Part shown: piece by piece, positions 48,544-56,525 of the stretch
Position numbering within the stretch: position 1 is the first letter of the stretch
Layout: the number at the start of each line of letters is the position of its first letter
The notes under the pieces: generated by a model
What the model was told of the DNA's origin: nothing
Seen by the model: the letters and a program-made list of their open reading frames with translations, nothing else
The model's database searches: none
From: Henriciella sp.
GTDB lineage: Bacteria > Pseudomonadota > Alphaproteobacteria > Caulobacterales > Hyphomonadaceae
NCBI GenBank assembly: GCA_030066975.1
Contig: JASJAO010000004.1
Span: forward strand, 406,795-470,794
DNA length: 64,000 nt
Direction of reading: 5' to 3'
Translations under genes and position numbers: made by a program

Positions 48544-48897
48544 ATGGCGCAAGCAGAGCCCGGGTCCAATCGAGCCTTCTCGACCTTCGATGAATTCTAT
48601 CCCTATTATTTGACTGAGCACGCCCATCCGCTCTGCCGCGCTTTGCACTTTACGGGCACAGGACTGACCTTCGTGGTCCTGGCCGCCGGGATTCTGATCA
48701 ACCCGCTCTGGTTGATCGCGATGCCGGTGATTGGCTATTTCTTCGCCTGGATTGGCCATTTCTTTATAGAGAAGAACAAGCCTGCGACTTTCACCTATCC
48801 GCTTTGGTCGCTGCGGGGCGATTACAAGATGTTCTTCAGCTGGCTCTTCGGGCGCCTTCCGGCCCAGCTTGAAGCCGCGGGCGTGGAGCGGCGCTGA
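48544..48897 (+). CDS. DUF962/Mpo1-like membrane protein
   Basis: A 117-residue protein with two hydrophobic segments (about 38-70) between FYPYYLTEHAHPLCRALHFTG and WIGHFFIEKNKPATF. The conserved histidines match the Mpo1 family, iron-dependent dioxygenases of 2-hydroxy fatty acids in yeast. It lies 27 bases after asd, possibly in the same transcript. Confidence 0.85.
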   Translation: MAQAEPGSNRAFSTFDEFYPYYLTEHAHPLCRALHFTGTGLTFVVLAAGILINPLWLIAMPVIGYFFAWIGHFFIEKNKPATFTYPLWSLRGDYKMFFSWLFGRLPAQLEAAGVERR

Positions 48898-49018
48898 GCC
48901 ACCTCCGCCGCATATGCAATTTCCCGCCATTGTCCGCATTTCCCCCTTGCGTGCACAGCCCAGATACGCTTTATCCCCGTTTCGGTCCGGCGTATCGGGC
49001 TGCATACCCATTCAGGAC

Positions 49019-49093
49019 GCGGGCGTAGCTCAGGGGTAGAGCACAACCTTGCCAAGGTTGGGGTCGTGAGTTCGAATCTCATCGCCCGCTCCA
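49019..49093 (+). tRNA. tRNA-Gly (GCC)
   Basis: A complete cloverleaf: acceptor stem GCGGGCG pairs with CGCCCGC, D arm AGCTCAGGGGTAGAGC, anticodon stem around GCC at 49051-49053, T arm GTTCGAATC, and encoded CCA at 49091-49093. Its 3' half is the attachment site of the element that follows. Confidence 0.97.
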
Positions 49094-50250
49094 AAAAAAT
49101 CAACAAAATCAATTCCGTCTGGATGAGCGCTAATATCGCCATCCTCGCTTGGAACTCGAATGGAACTCGAAACAAGCGGGCGCTGTTCCGGGGAAACCAA
49201 AAGTTCCCGCAAAAACATATCAATTGCTGCAACGGATTGAGACAGATAGGACGGATCAAACGGCGCGTAGATTTCTGTTGTCGAGAGGTCTTTGCGCTTG
49301 TGGCCAAGCTGTGCGGACACTTCCCACGCGGCCACGCCGGAAGCCCGCAAATGCCGCGCCATCGTATGCCGCAAGGAATATGGGTTTACCTTCCCATCTA
49401 ATCCGCAGCGGGTGCGGTGATTGCGCCATGTCTTTTTAATGCTGGCGCACGGCTTGCCCCGGAATGTGATCTGATACCCGTCAACGATAAAAGCCTTTAG
49501 CGTTTCGGGTAGCTTCACGGTGGGGCGATGCTTCTTAGTTTGCTTCCGTCCGGGCGGATTTAAGACAACCAAGCCATGCATAGTGTCGATCCGATCCGAA
49601 TGGATATCCAAAACCGCTTCTGGCCGCGCAGCTGTACCAAGCGCCCATAAAATATAGGCTCTCAAATGAGGCGTTTCGGCTGTGTGATAGAACAACCGTA
49701 ATTCATCCATTGAAAGGGGACGGCCCATAGGGTCCGCGTCTTCGGTTTCCAGACTGCGGATAAACGGCGCTGATTTGATCATGCCCGTTTTCCAAGCCCG
49801 ATTAATCGCGGCGCGGCCCGTGTTCAGAATCCGATTGATGTAAGAGGGGCCTTTGCCTTGCGCCTTCATGTGTTTGATAAATTTATCAATGGATGCGGCG
49901 CTTGAGGCACTTTCAACGGTAGCTTCTGCCGGGAAGTAATCCAGCCAAACCATAAGGTTGAGCCGGGCCGTATCGTGTCCCTTTAACATGCGGCCATGCT
50001 CATCATAATAAATGCGGATTACGTCAGTGAGTAGAACCGCGTCAGGGTCTTCATCCTGCAGTTGGTGCTGCGCAACATACCAATCACTTAATCGCTGTTT
50101 GGCTTCGTCAAAGTCGTCCGTGCCAAGCGCGACGCGGCGAGTATACTTTCGGTCTGCATCGTACCATGTGCGCCACCATCCTTTGCGGCCCGGTCGTCGT
50201 GTAAGCGAGTATTCCCCAAGGCGGAAGTCTTCGGTTCCTGATTTTGCCAT
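49030..50250 (-). CDS. Tyrosine recombinase/integrase
   Basis: A 406-residue site-specific integrase. The N-terminal arm and SAM-like core-binding domain occupy about 1-170; the catalytic domain has Arg in GTAARPEAVLDI, LRHTMARHLRASGV with the second Arg region (the first residue of the HxxR box is Tyr, as YSLR), LGHKRKD and the nucleophile Tyr in EIYAPFD. The last 20 codons are antisense to tRNA-Gly (DEIRTHDPNLGKVVLYP) and the stop lies inside the tRNA gene. GGGAG precedes the ATG. Confidence 0.95.
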   Translation of the reverse strand: MAKSGTEDFRLGEYSLTRRPGRKGWWRTWYDADRKYTRRVALGTDDFDEAKQRLSDWYVAQHQLQDEDPDAVLLTDVIRIYYDEHGRMLKGHDTARLNLMVWLDYFPAEATVESASSAASIDKFIKHMKAQGKGPSYINRILNTGRAAINRAWKTGMIKSAPFIRSLETEDADPMGRPLSMDELRLFYHTAETPHLRAYILWALGTAARPEAVLDIHSDRIDTMHGLVVLNPPGRKQTKKHRPTVKLPETLKAFIVDGYQITFRGKPCASIKKTWRNHRTRCGLDGKVNPYSLRHTMARHLRASGVAAWEVSAQLGHKRKDLSTTEIYAPFDPSYLSQSVAAIDMFLRELLVSPEQRPLVSSSIRVPSEDGDISAHPDGIDFVDFFGAGDEIRTHDPNLGKVVLYP

Positions 50251-50492
50251 TGGATACTCCCAATAATATGATCGCCGATATGCGCCCCTAAATATGAAAT
50301 GCTGCGTTTGCCGATCCTGATGAAATCTATCTTTCCGTCAAGGCGAAGCTGCTTCAGCGTTTGCGAGTGGATGCCGAGAAATTCGGCGGCTTCTTTTTCA
50401 GTATATTGCTTAAACAACGCAAATCCATTCGCATCCGCGATGCCCTTTAATAGGGTTTCATATTCATCAGGATTAGATGGATATATAGACAT
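50088..50492 (-). CDS. HTH (MerR/AlpA-like) DNA-binding protein, probable excisionase
   Basis: A 134-residue protein with a winged HTH: YTEKEAAEFLGIHSQTLKQL then IDFIRIGKRSISY. Such proteins act as recombination directionality factors or regulators. It lies immediately upstream of the integrase and its 3' end overlaps the integrase start by 163 bases in another frame, so the C-terminal tail may be only partly meaningful. ATG 50492 is used; an upstream extension is less likely. Confidence 0.7.
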   Translation of the reverse strand: MSIYPSNPDEYETLLKGIADANGFALFKQYTEKEAAEFLGIHSQTLKQLRLDGKIDFIRIGKRSISYLGAHIGDHIIGSIQWQNQEPKTSALGNTRLHDDRAAKDGGAHGTMQTESILAASRLARTTLTKPNSD

Positions 50493-50570
50493 CACCACTC
50501 TTAAAGCTTCTCGCCGCCTAAAGAGCCTGTTACTTGTTGAAGGCAACGATTGCAGGCATACTGGGCCGAA

Positions 50571-50966
50571 ATGACAAAAAAATCAAAGCCAGCGCCAACA
50601 CCGCCTTTCGCCCTGACTGATCGAATGACAGGCCGGGAAGCAGGCGAATATGACCTTTCAGATGACGCAAGCGTTTCTGAACGTGTTGGAAAATATGAAG
50701 CCGCATCGCGCCATGCCACGGTGGCAAAGCGCGTTCTGAGTAGAAATGACGCGCCGCCGGCATCGATGGGGAGCGCTCAAGATGTAAAGCTAGCGCTCAA
50801 TACACTTGAAGGGTCCGAAAAGTATCACGCTGAAACCCTAAGCGATGAAGACTTAAAAGCGGCCCTTGATCGTGGTGATGTATCAGCCGAGGTCGTAGCC
50901 AAAATTAAATCCGCGCGGCAATCGACGGGCCAAAATCAGAATCCCACGAGATCACGAAAGCGCTGA
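50571..50966 (+). CDS. Small hydrophilic protein of unknown function
   Basis: A 131-residue charged protein, divergent from the excisionase-like gene. It starts with a proline-rich segment (KSKPAPTPPFALTD) and has helical, acidic stretches (SDEDLKAALDRGDVSAEVV). No domain is recognised. A TTG 21 bases upstream is in frame. It may be a regulator or accessory protein of the element. Confidence 0.6.
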   Translation: MTKKSKPAPTPPFALTDRMTGREAGEYDLSDDASVSERVGKYEAASRHATVAKRVLSRNDAPPASMGSAQDVKLALNTLEGSEKYHAETLSDEDLKAALDRGDVSAEVVAKIKSARQSTGQNQNPTRSRKR

Positions 50967-50983
50967 TAATTTCGGTATGAATC

Positions 50984-51619
50984 TTATACGTTCAAAGCCG
51001 TCAGACCCGCATTTAAGGCCAAGAAGAATAGAGTGCCCAGTGAAACGACCGCGAAATGCCTAGCTAAAAGCATTCTCTGTTGCGTTGCTTCCAATAGGTA
51101 GGCTGACTTCATTTTTTCAACGATAAACTTAGCAGCTTTTGGATCATCGCCAACGAGGTGGCCAAACTTTTGGCGGATGGATTCTTCCGCTTCTGGAATT
51201 CGATCAATTGATCTGACCTCTTTCTTGATTTTGCTAGCCATTCGAATGGTTCGAAAAGCTACTAGCCACCAAGACACCAGAATCATCGCCACCCTGCGCG
51301 CCTTTCGAATAAATGGCCATCGATCGCGATTAGGTTCGTCGTTCCAATCGGCGAATTCGTTGTCAGCGCGAAGAACGATGCCAAACCCAATAAAGTAGAG
51401 AATAAGAATGTCTTTCAGCCAAGGCACGAATTCCCACGGCAGCCAGCCGAAAAAGAAATCGAAAATGTATCCATGAAATATCGTACGATACGTTTTTAAG
51501 AATAAGTCGGCGTAGGAAGACAATTCCAACCGAAACCCGATAGCGATCAGGTTTGCTAGGGAGATAGCTCCCAGAAGGGCTGCTAGGTACCCCGCAAAAC
51601 TCACGATTTGTTTTCTCAT
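50984..51619 (-). CDS. Membrane protein of unknown function
   Basis: A 211-residue protein with about four hydrophobic helices (residues 8-27, 55-85, 105-125 and near the C terminus 185-207) and a long polar segment between the third and fourth. No family recognised. Codon use is more AT-rich than the mob genes. It stands between the excisionase side and the relaxase and may be a cargo gene. ATG 51619 is chosen over a TTG at 51694. Confidence 0.65.
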   Translation of the reverse strand: MRKQIVSFAGYLAALLGAISLANLIAIGFRLELSSYADLFLKTYRTIFHGYIFDFFFGWLPWEFVPWLKDILILYFIGFGIVLRADNEFADWNDEPNRDRWPFIRKARRVAMILVSWWLVAFRTIRMASKIKKEVRSIDRIPEAEESIRQKFGHLVGDDPKAAKFIVEKMKSAYLLEATQQRMLLARHFAVVSLGTLFFLALNAGLTALNV

Positions 51620-51707
51620 TTTGAAAATACGAACGTCACAGAAGATCGAACTAAACAGGGCTTGCGACTCGCACACCGCTGGAATGACTGTCAATGACCT
51701 CCTCTAG

Positions 51708-53324
51708 TCACCTTTTTCGAGAGCGTCCGCCACCTTTGCCCGGATCAATGCCTTGCGATTGATCGGCCCCCGGATCGTTATCGCGGGAATCCTCGCCATC
51801 TGATCCATAAAATTGCCGAGGTGGTGCAGCCGACTTATCAAAGCTTGGTTTGGCTTCAACATTTGAAGTGCGGGGGTCTGAGCGCGTGTTTGGATCGCTG
51901 GACCATTCATTTTCTTTACGGCGCTTACCCTCTTCACGCTGCTTTATTTCCTCATCAACAGAAGCGGCGGATTCAAAGTCCTGATTGAGTTCCACGCTAG
52001 CCGCGAACTTCTGCCAGTTTTCCACCCGGTCTTTATCGCGCTGGCTCCATGCGGCTTTATTGGCGGCTTTGTCGCCGGACTGGCGCAACTCAAGATCGGC
52101 TTTGTCTTGCCCGTAGCGTTCGTAGTTGGCGTGAATAGCATCTTTACGGGACGCTTCCAGATCACGAATAGCCGCGCCAATTTCTCGCTTCATTTCCGTA
52201 TTTAACCCGCGTTCGGCTGCGCCTTGCGCCCGTTTTAAAGCTTCCAGTCTGGCCCCGGTATTGGCCAGCACATCAAAGGCTTGAGACGTGAACCCGCGTT
52301 CGTCTTCATTCCGAGTTTTATAGGCATGTTTCAGCGCGTCCGCGATGTTGCGCACCTTGCCGGATAAACGGGCTTCGCGTTCTGTGAAGGCATCGCGTTC
52401 TTCCGTGTGAGCGGCTTTCATGTCCTCAAACTTCGGAATGAACCCTTTTCGAATATCCCGATCCGCTAGCTTTTTTGCGTCATCGGCTTCGGTGTTTATC
52501 ATGGCCTTGCGGAAGCGATGGTCACGAGAAAGCCCCGCCCATTGGTCCCGGTGTTTTTCCTGCATAGCGCGAGTTTCAGCGCCAAGGGTTTTATCAGCCT
52601 TGGTCTCAGCTTCGCGGAAGATCGCCGCTGCTTCCGGGTCACGCTTTACGATGTCAGCAACTTGCGCTTCTGCATCGAGTTGATCCCGCGACGGGGCTTG
52701 ATGCTGCTCATAGGGCAATTCTGCCGCCCGCAGCGCGGCATTGATTTCGCGCTGCTTACAAAGGATTTGTCCGCGCTCACGTTCATAGCCGAGCGCCCAA
52801 TCGGAAAGCTTGTATTTTGCATTCCGTTCCGGGGTTTCAGTGGCCCCGGTTTGAGGATTGATTCGATTGACCATGACGTGCACATGCGGGTTGGTTTCCG
52901 CAGCATGGGCCACAATGACCGCCTGTAAATGATCCGCGCCGAGCTCCCGCAGTGAGCTATAGGCCGCTTTCATCATTTCTTCGCGGGTCAATGTGGGACC
53001 GTCATGTTCGCCAGACCATGCAAGCGAATAATGCCAAACATGGTTTTTGGACGGCTTATAGGCCCGGTAAGGGGTGCGCTCATCTTCTGGAAGTTGAGAT
53101 TGAACGGCTTCGTGATGCTCACGTTTTAGCCGTTCCGCGTCTTTGGCGGTGGCTGCCATGAGCCGGGCCGCAAGTTCCGGGTCATCGGTGCCAATATTGC
53201 GCGTATCCGTCCACAAAACACGATCCGCCGTTTTTGCTTTATTTTCATCATGAAGCAAATAGGCCGCTGTCCCCGTAAAAGAGGTGCCAACACCGCCTTT
53301 TGTGGATGGGACCCGGGGGATCAT
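51708..53324 (-). CDS. Relaxase/mobilization nuclease (MOBP-like)
   Basis: A 538-residue protein that should nick oriT and lead the strand into a recipient. The relaxase domain is at about 1-200: Tyr22 in AAYLLHD (candidate nucleophile) and the metal-binding motif HVHVMVNRI (His147, His149, Asn153) with His140 upstream. The rest is a long charged, coiled-coil-rich tail without a recognised helicase or primase domain. MobC overlaps its start by 4 bases. Confidence 0.92.
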   Translation of the reverse strand: MIPRVPSTKGGVGTSFTGTAAYLLHDENKAKTADRVLWTDTRNIGTDDPELAARLMAATAKDAERLKREHHEAVQSQLPEDERTPYRAYKPSKNHVWHYSLAWSGEHDGPTLTREEMMKAAYSSLRELGADHLQAVIVAHAAETNPHVHVMVNRINPQTGATETPERNAKYKLSDWALGYERERGQILCKQREINAALRAAELPYEQHQAPSRDQLDAEAQVADIVKRDPEAAAIFREAETKADKTLGAETRAMQEKHRDQWAGLSRDHRFRKAMINTEADDAKKLADRDIRKGFIPKFEDMKAAHTEERDAFTEREARLSGKVRNIADALKHAYKTRNEDERGFTSQAFDVLANTGARLEALKRAQGAAERGLNTEMKREIGAAIRDLEASRKDAIHANYERYGQDKADLELRQSGDKAANKAAWSQRDKDRVENWQKFAASVELNQDFESAASVDEEIKQREEGKRRKENEWSSDPNTRSDPRTSNVEAKPSFDKSAAPPRQFYGSDGEDSRDNDPGADQSQGIDPGKGGGRSRKR

Positions 53325-53725
53325 TCGCGCAATACCCGTTCTAATGCGGCGGTGAGCTTGCCATTCAAGGATTTCACTTCTTGGGCAATCTCACGCCACC
53401 ATTCTTGAAAGGCGCTGTCTCGGTGAACAGAGCGTGCGAGCTGGTTGACGTTGTTTCCAACCCGGCCAGCTTCCAGCACAAGCTTGTTCAGCTCGGACAC
53501 AGTAGCGGCATGATCCTGCGCCGCAGAGGCGCGGGGTTTATGCCCTAATGCCAGTTGGCGGATATATTCAGACTTCGACAGCCCGCAGGCACGGGCCGCA
53601 GATTCAATCTGCGCCCGTTCCGCGATGGTCGTGCGAAACCGCAGGATTTCGGATCGATCTTCGCCGCCGCCCAATTTTGGACGGCCACCGGGCTTAGATG
53701 TGTCTGTTATCCGCTCATACGGCAT
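53321..53725 (-). CDS. MobC-like relaxosome accessory protein
   Basis: A 134-residue protein with a ribbon-helix-helix-like N-terminal part (RSEILRFRTTIAERAQIES) and the MobC signature GNNVNQLAR. It helps the relaxase melt oriT. The start is either ATG 53725 or an in-frame ATG 27 bases upstream; the GGAGG between them favours 53725. The ATGA overlap couples it to the relaxase. Confidence 0.9.
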   Translation of the reverse strand: MPYERITDTSKPGGRPKLGGGEDRSEILRFRTTIAERAQIESAARACGLSKSEYIRQLALGHKPRASAAQDHAATVSELNKLVLEAGRVGNNVNQLARSVHRDSAFQEWWREIAQEVKSLNGKLTAALERVLRE

Positions 53726-53752
53726 TATAAAAAGCGCCTCCTTTTCGCGCAT

Positions 53753-53988
53753 CCAAGGTCGCCGCCTTGGTCGTCTTCCACCCGCGAAAGGGTGGTCTAG
53801 GTTGAGAGCGAAGCGCCCTCATCGGATGCACCACGACTGGTGCCGCCCATCCAATCCGCGCAGGGTTGGTCTGATCAAACGGGACCGTTTGTGCGCATCC
53901 AAACCGCATAGGGTTGGCCCCATCCAATCGGGACGGTTGGCGGGTTTGGGCAGCGCCCATGACGGGTGATCTGTAAGCTGAACCCGTC
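53753..53988. repeat. Array of short hairpins between mobC and the candidate oriT
   Basis: At least seven adjacent stem-loops, each 16-19 bases: 53753-53770 (CCAAGG/CCTTGG), 53778-53795 (CCACCC/GGGTGG), 53828-53843 (GCACCA/TGGTGC), 53851-53869 (CCAATCC/GGGTTGG), 53876-53891 (CAAACGG/CCGTTTG), 53899-53917 (CCAAACC/GGGTTGG) and 53924-53940 (CCAATCG/CGGTTGG), then a 7-bp pair GACGGGT/ACCCGTC at 53961-53988. Four are preceded by CAT. The stems differ in sequence but keep pairing. Role unknown; it would be in the leader of the mob transcript. Confidence 0.8.
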
Positions 53989-54002
53989 CGCCCGCTGCAA
54001 GC

Positions 54003-54055
54003 GCGAGATAGGCCATTAGGTCGTACCGTTTTTGTGGCACAAAAACACATCTCGC
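54003..54055. other. Candidate origin of transfer (oriT)
   Basis: Two nested inverted repeats: GTTTTTGTG/CACAAAAAC (54028-54046, perfect 9-bp arms, 1-base centre) inside GCGAGAT/ATCTCGC (54003-54009 and 54049-54055). It lies upstream of mobC-relaxase and divergent from the coupling protein, the usual oriT place. The nic site is not identified by sequence. AT-rich DNA follows at 54060-54105, where TTGCAA and TATTCT could be a minus-strand promoter for mobC. Confidence 0.45.
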
Positions 54056-54149
54056 TACCCGTAATATAGTCAGAATAGCACACTTTACATAATTTTTGCA
54101 ATTGGAGCCGAATCACCCGTTCGCCCCAGCGATTTAGCCGCCCAAACGC

Positions 54150-54371
54150 CTACTCAATGAAGACGTACCCGGCCAACACAGCGTGACCAAAATTAACGCG
54201 CAACGCATACCGAATTTCTTTAATCCGCATGCCTTCGCTAACCTGACCGAAAGCCCTTTTTTCCAGCATCAACACCCTACGTATTTTGACCAGTTGCCAC
54301 GATTCGCCTTCAACCTTCTTCAAAAGCCGAGCAACAAACTGTTCCTTCGTTTCATTCTTCAATTTCCCCAT
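54150..54371 (-). CDS. Small protein of unknown function
   Basis: A 73-residue basic protein beginning MGKLKNETKEQFVARLLKKVEG and followed by a mixed alpha/beta part. AAGGAG lies 9 bases before the ATG, supporting translation. No family recognised. It stands between the candidate oriT and the coupling-protein leader. Confidence 0.6.
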   Translation of the reverse strand: MGKLKNETKEQFVARLLKKVEGESWQLVKIRRVLMLEKRAFGQVSEGMRIKEIRYALRVNFGHAVLAGYVFIE

Positions 54372-54802
54372 GATCTGATACTCCTTCCTGATTGGCTTCA
54401 TCAGAAAGCGCGAACGATTAAGCAGGCCGTCAATTGGCCGAAATGCTAGAGAGACTTAGGCACTCGTGCCGCTAGGCTGTCTTGTGTTTCGCAACGATTT
54501 ACGGGATGCGCGGACGCGCGAAGATGAAGACAATCAGGCCCCATCATGAGGGTTTCAGCACACCTCCAAAGACCACTGACCATGCCTCCATGAGCCACTA
54601 ATGCGGTCAACAAAAAATGCGGTCCGTTGGTCCTATTTTTATTGACCACGTGGCCCATTCCAGCCTGCTCTAACGTGGCTTTGGCGGGTTACACTGAAAC
54701 AGAATCTCCAAGATTTTATTCCGACAAGACACCGGGTTTTTGACCCGTTGCCTTGTCTGATTCATAAGAAAGGGGCGGGTTCCCTCAAACAGAATATTTG
54801 TG
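54372..54802. promoter_or_regulatory. Leader region of the coupling-protein gene with a two-part hairpin
   Basis: This 431-base gap shows no convincing gene. It holds small palindromes (GGCAC/GTGCC near 54459-54470) and at 54723-54757 a symmetrical structure: GACAAG, four bases, CGGGT, loop TTTTG, ACCCG, four bases, CTTGTC. That is 45-80 bases before the coupling-protein ATG, a fitting place for an operator or leader control. Confidence 0.45.
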
Positions 54803-56425
54803 ATGGATTATGAAACAAACACCTTTGACTTAGATGGCCTAGCAAAGGTCGAGACAGGCGAACTCGGCCAATACGCCTATAAGCAGCAGTCTTCCGGGTT
54901 TTACCTTGGCGATTTCCACCCGGATCATAGAGCCAAGGGAACATGCGGAATCGAAGATGACCGCCATGTTTTCATGATCGCTGGAAGCCGTAGCGGCAAA
55001 GGTACAAGTCTTATCATTCCAAATCTGCTTCGCTGGCCGGGCGGCGTCTTTGTGATCGACCCCAAAGGCGAGAATGCCGCCATTACAGCTATGCGCCGGG
55101 CCGATGCCAAAACAGCCAAGGAAGCGGGATCAAGCGTCACTCAATGCCTCGGCCAAAAAGTTGCCATTCTGGACCCGCTCAACACCGTTGAAGGGCCAGC
55201 AAAAGCGCTCCGAGTAAACTATAATCCGTTCCTCGATATTAATATTGATGACCATGACGGGGCCGCAGGCGAAATCGAAACATTCTGTGAAGCGGTGGTG
55301 ATGCCGGAAGAAGGTTCCGGGGCGCATTTCAGCGAAACCGCATCAACTGTGCTGGCAGGTGCAATTGAACTGGCGCTCCACAAATACCCTAGAGCCGTCG
55401 TCACGTGGCCAATGATACGAAATTTTATTTTGGACGGCCTCAACAACAGTGCCCCCATCAGGCGGGAATTCAAAGTTGAAGACGATGAAGGCTCCGGCAA
55501 AGATGATCCCGAAAGCAAGAAAAAGAAAATCGTCTGGGAAGCTGGCGCTTTCGTCAGAGACCTTAAATCTGTCGATACGCCAGAGGGCTTGGCCTATGCC
55601 GCATCTGTGCTGTTAGAAAATGCCGGACCCGATGAGCGTGGATCCATCGCATCCACGCTCATGCGTCAATTAAAATGGATGAATGACCGCCGAATGATGG
55701 AACATCTATCGGGTGGTGATTTTTCACTGACCAAAGCCATGCAAGAAAACTGGTCCATTTATGTCTGCATTCCGCCCGGAATGATAAATCGTTTTCGGCG
55801 CTGGCTTCGCCTTATGGTCGGTCTGGGCTTAGACTCTAAAATGCAAAGCCCGTTCCCGCATAAAGGGCCGCAGACGCTTTTCGTGTTAGATGAATTTGCT
55901 GCGCTAGGGGCGTTCTCTCAGATCGAAACCGGGGCCGCTTATCTTGCCGGGTATGGTGTAAAACTGGTCACGGTGATCCAAAATATCGGCCAGCTAAAAA
56001 ACACCTACCGGGACAATTGGGAAACCTTCTTAGGCAACTCAGGCGGCATCATTGCATGGGGCCTGAACGACAAAGACAGCGAGGATTACGTGTCCGAACG
56101 CTTGGGACAGGTTCGAAAATATGAAACCAGCTATTCCAGCTCATCCAATGTATCAGGCGGCGATGTCGCCAAGTTTGGGGCCGAAGCACAGCACGGGGCC
56201 GGATCATCTGTAAGTCGGTCCATTCGGGATAGCCCCATTTTATGGCCGCATGAAGTCCGCTATTTGGGCGCGCGTGAACAAATGCGCGGCTTTGTCCTGC
56301 CAGCTTCGGGCCGCGCGTTCACGGTAAAACGCCGGGCTTATATGGAAGATGACGGACAAGGATTGTTCGATAGTCCCGATTTTATCCTCGATTGGGAGCA
56401 AAACGCCATAAAATCAGGTGCGTGA
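54803..56425 (+). CDS. VirD4/TraG-family type IV coupling protein, without membrane anchor
   Basis: A 540-residue ATPase that would bring the relaxase-DNA complex to a secretion channel. Walker A is GSRSGKGTS (about 61-69) and Walker B is LFVLDEFAALG near 360. The family usually has an N-terminal pair of membrane helices; this protein begins directly with the soluble domain and shows none. With no channel genes nearby it probably uses a helper system. GTG one codon earlier is in frame. Confidence 0.9.
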   Translation: MDYETNTFDLDGLAKVETGELGQYAYKQQSSGFYLGDFHPDHRAKGTCGIEDDRHVFMIAGSRSGKGTSLIIPNLLRWPGGVFVIDPKGENAAITAMRRADAKTAKEAGSSVTQCLGQKVAILDPLNTVEGPAKALRVNYNPFLDINIDDHDGAAGEIETFCEAVVMPEEGSGAHFSETASTVLAGAIELALHKYPRAVVTWPMIRNFILDGLNNSAPIRREFKVEDDEGSGKDDPESKKKKIVWEAGAFVRDLKSVDTPEGLAYAASVLLENAGPDERGSIASTLMRQLKWMNDRRMMEHLSGGDFSLTKAMQENWSIYVCIPPGMINRFRRWLRLMVGLGLDSKMQSPFPHKGPQTLFVLDEFAALGAFSQIETGAAYLAGYGVKLVTVIQNIGQLKNTYRDNWETFLGNSGGIIAWGLNDKDSEDYVSERLGQVRKYETSYSSSSNVSGGDVAKFGAEAQHGAGSSVSRSIRDSPILWPHEVRYLGAREQMRGFVLPASGRAFTVKRRAYMEDDGQGLFDSPDFILDWEQNAIKSGA

Positions 56426-56525
56426 CATAATTTTTACTTGCCGAACGCTTAGTTTATTAAGAGCGTGTCATGTGAACGGGTATGACCCGGCACGGGTTAG
56501 CCCCTAATGAACAGGAGTGCTGCCC

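Noticed and set aside
53753..53988. CRISPR array
   Set aside because: The repeated units are hairpins of unequal sequence and spacing, with no constant repeat, and no cas genes are near.
54446..54658. Minus-strand open frame of 70 codons
   Set aside because: No ribosome site, odd composition and no neighbour relation; kept as noncoding leader.
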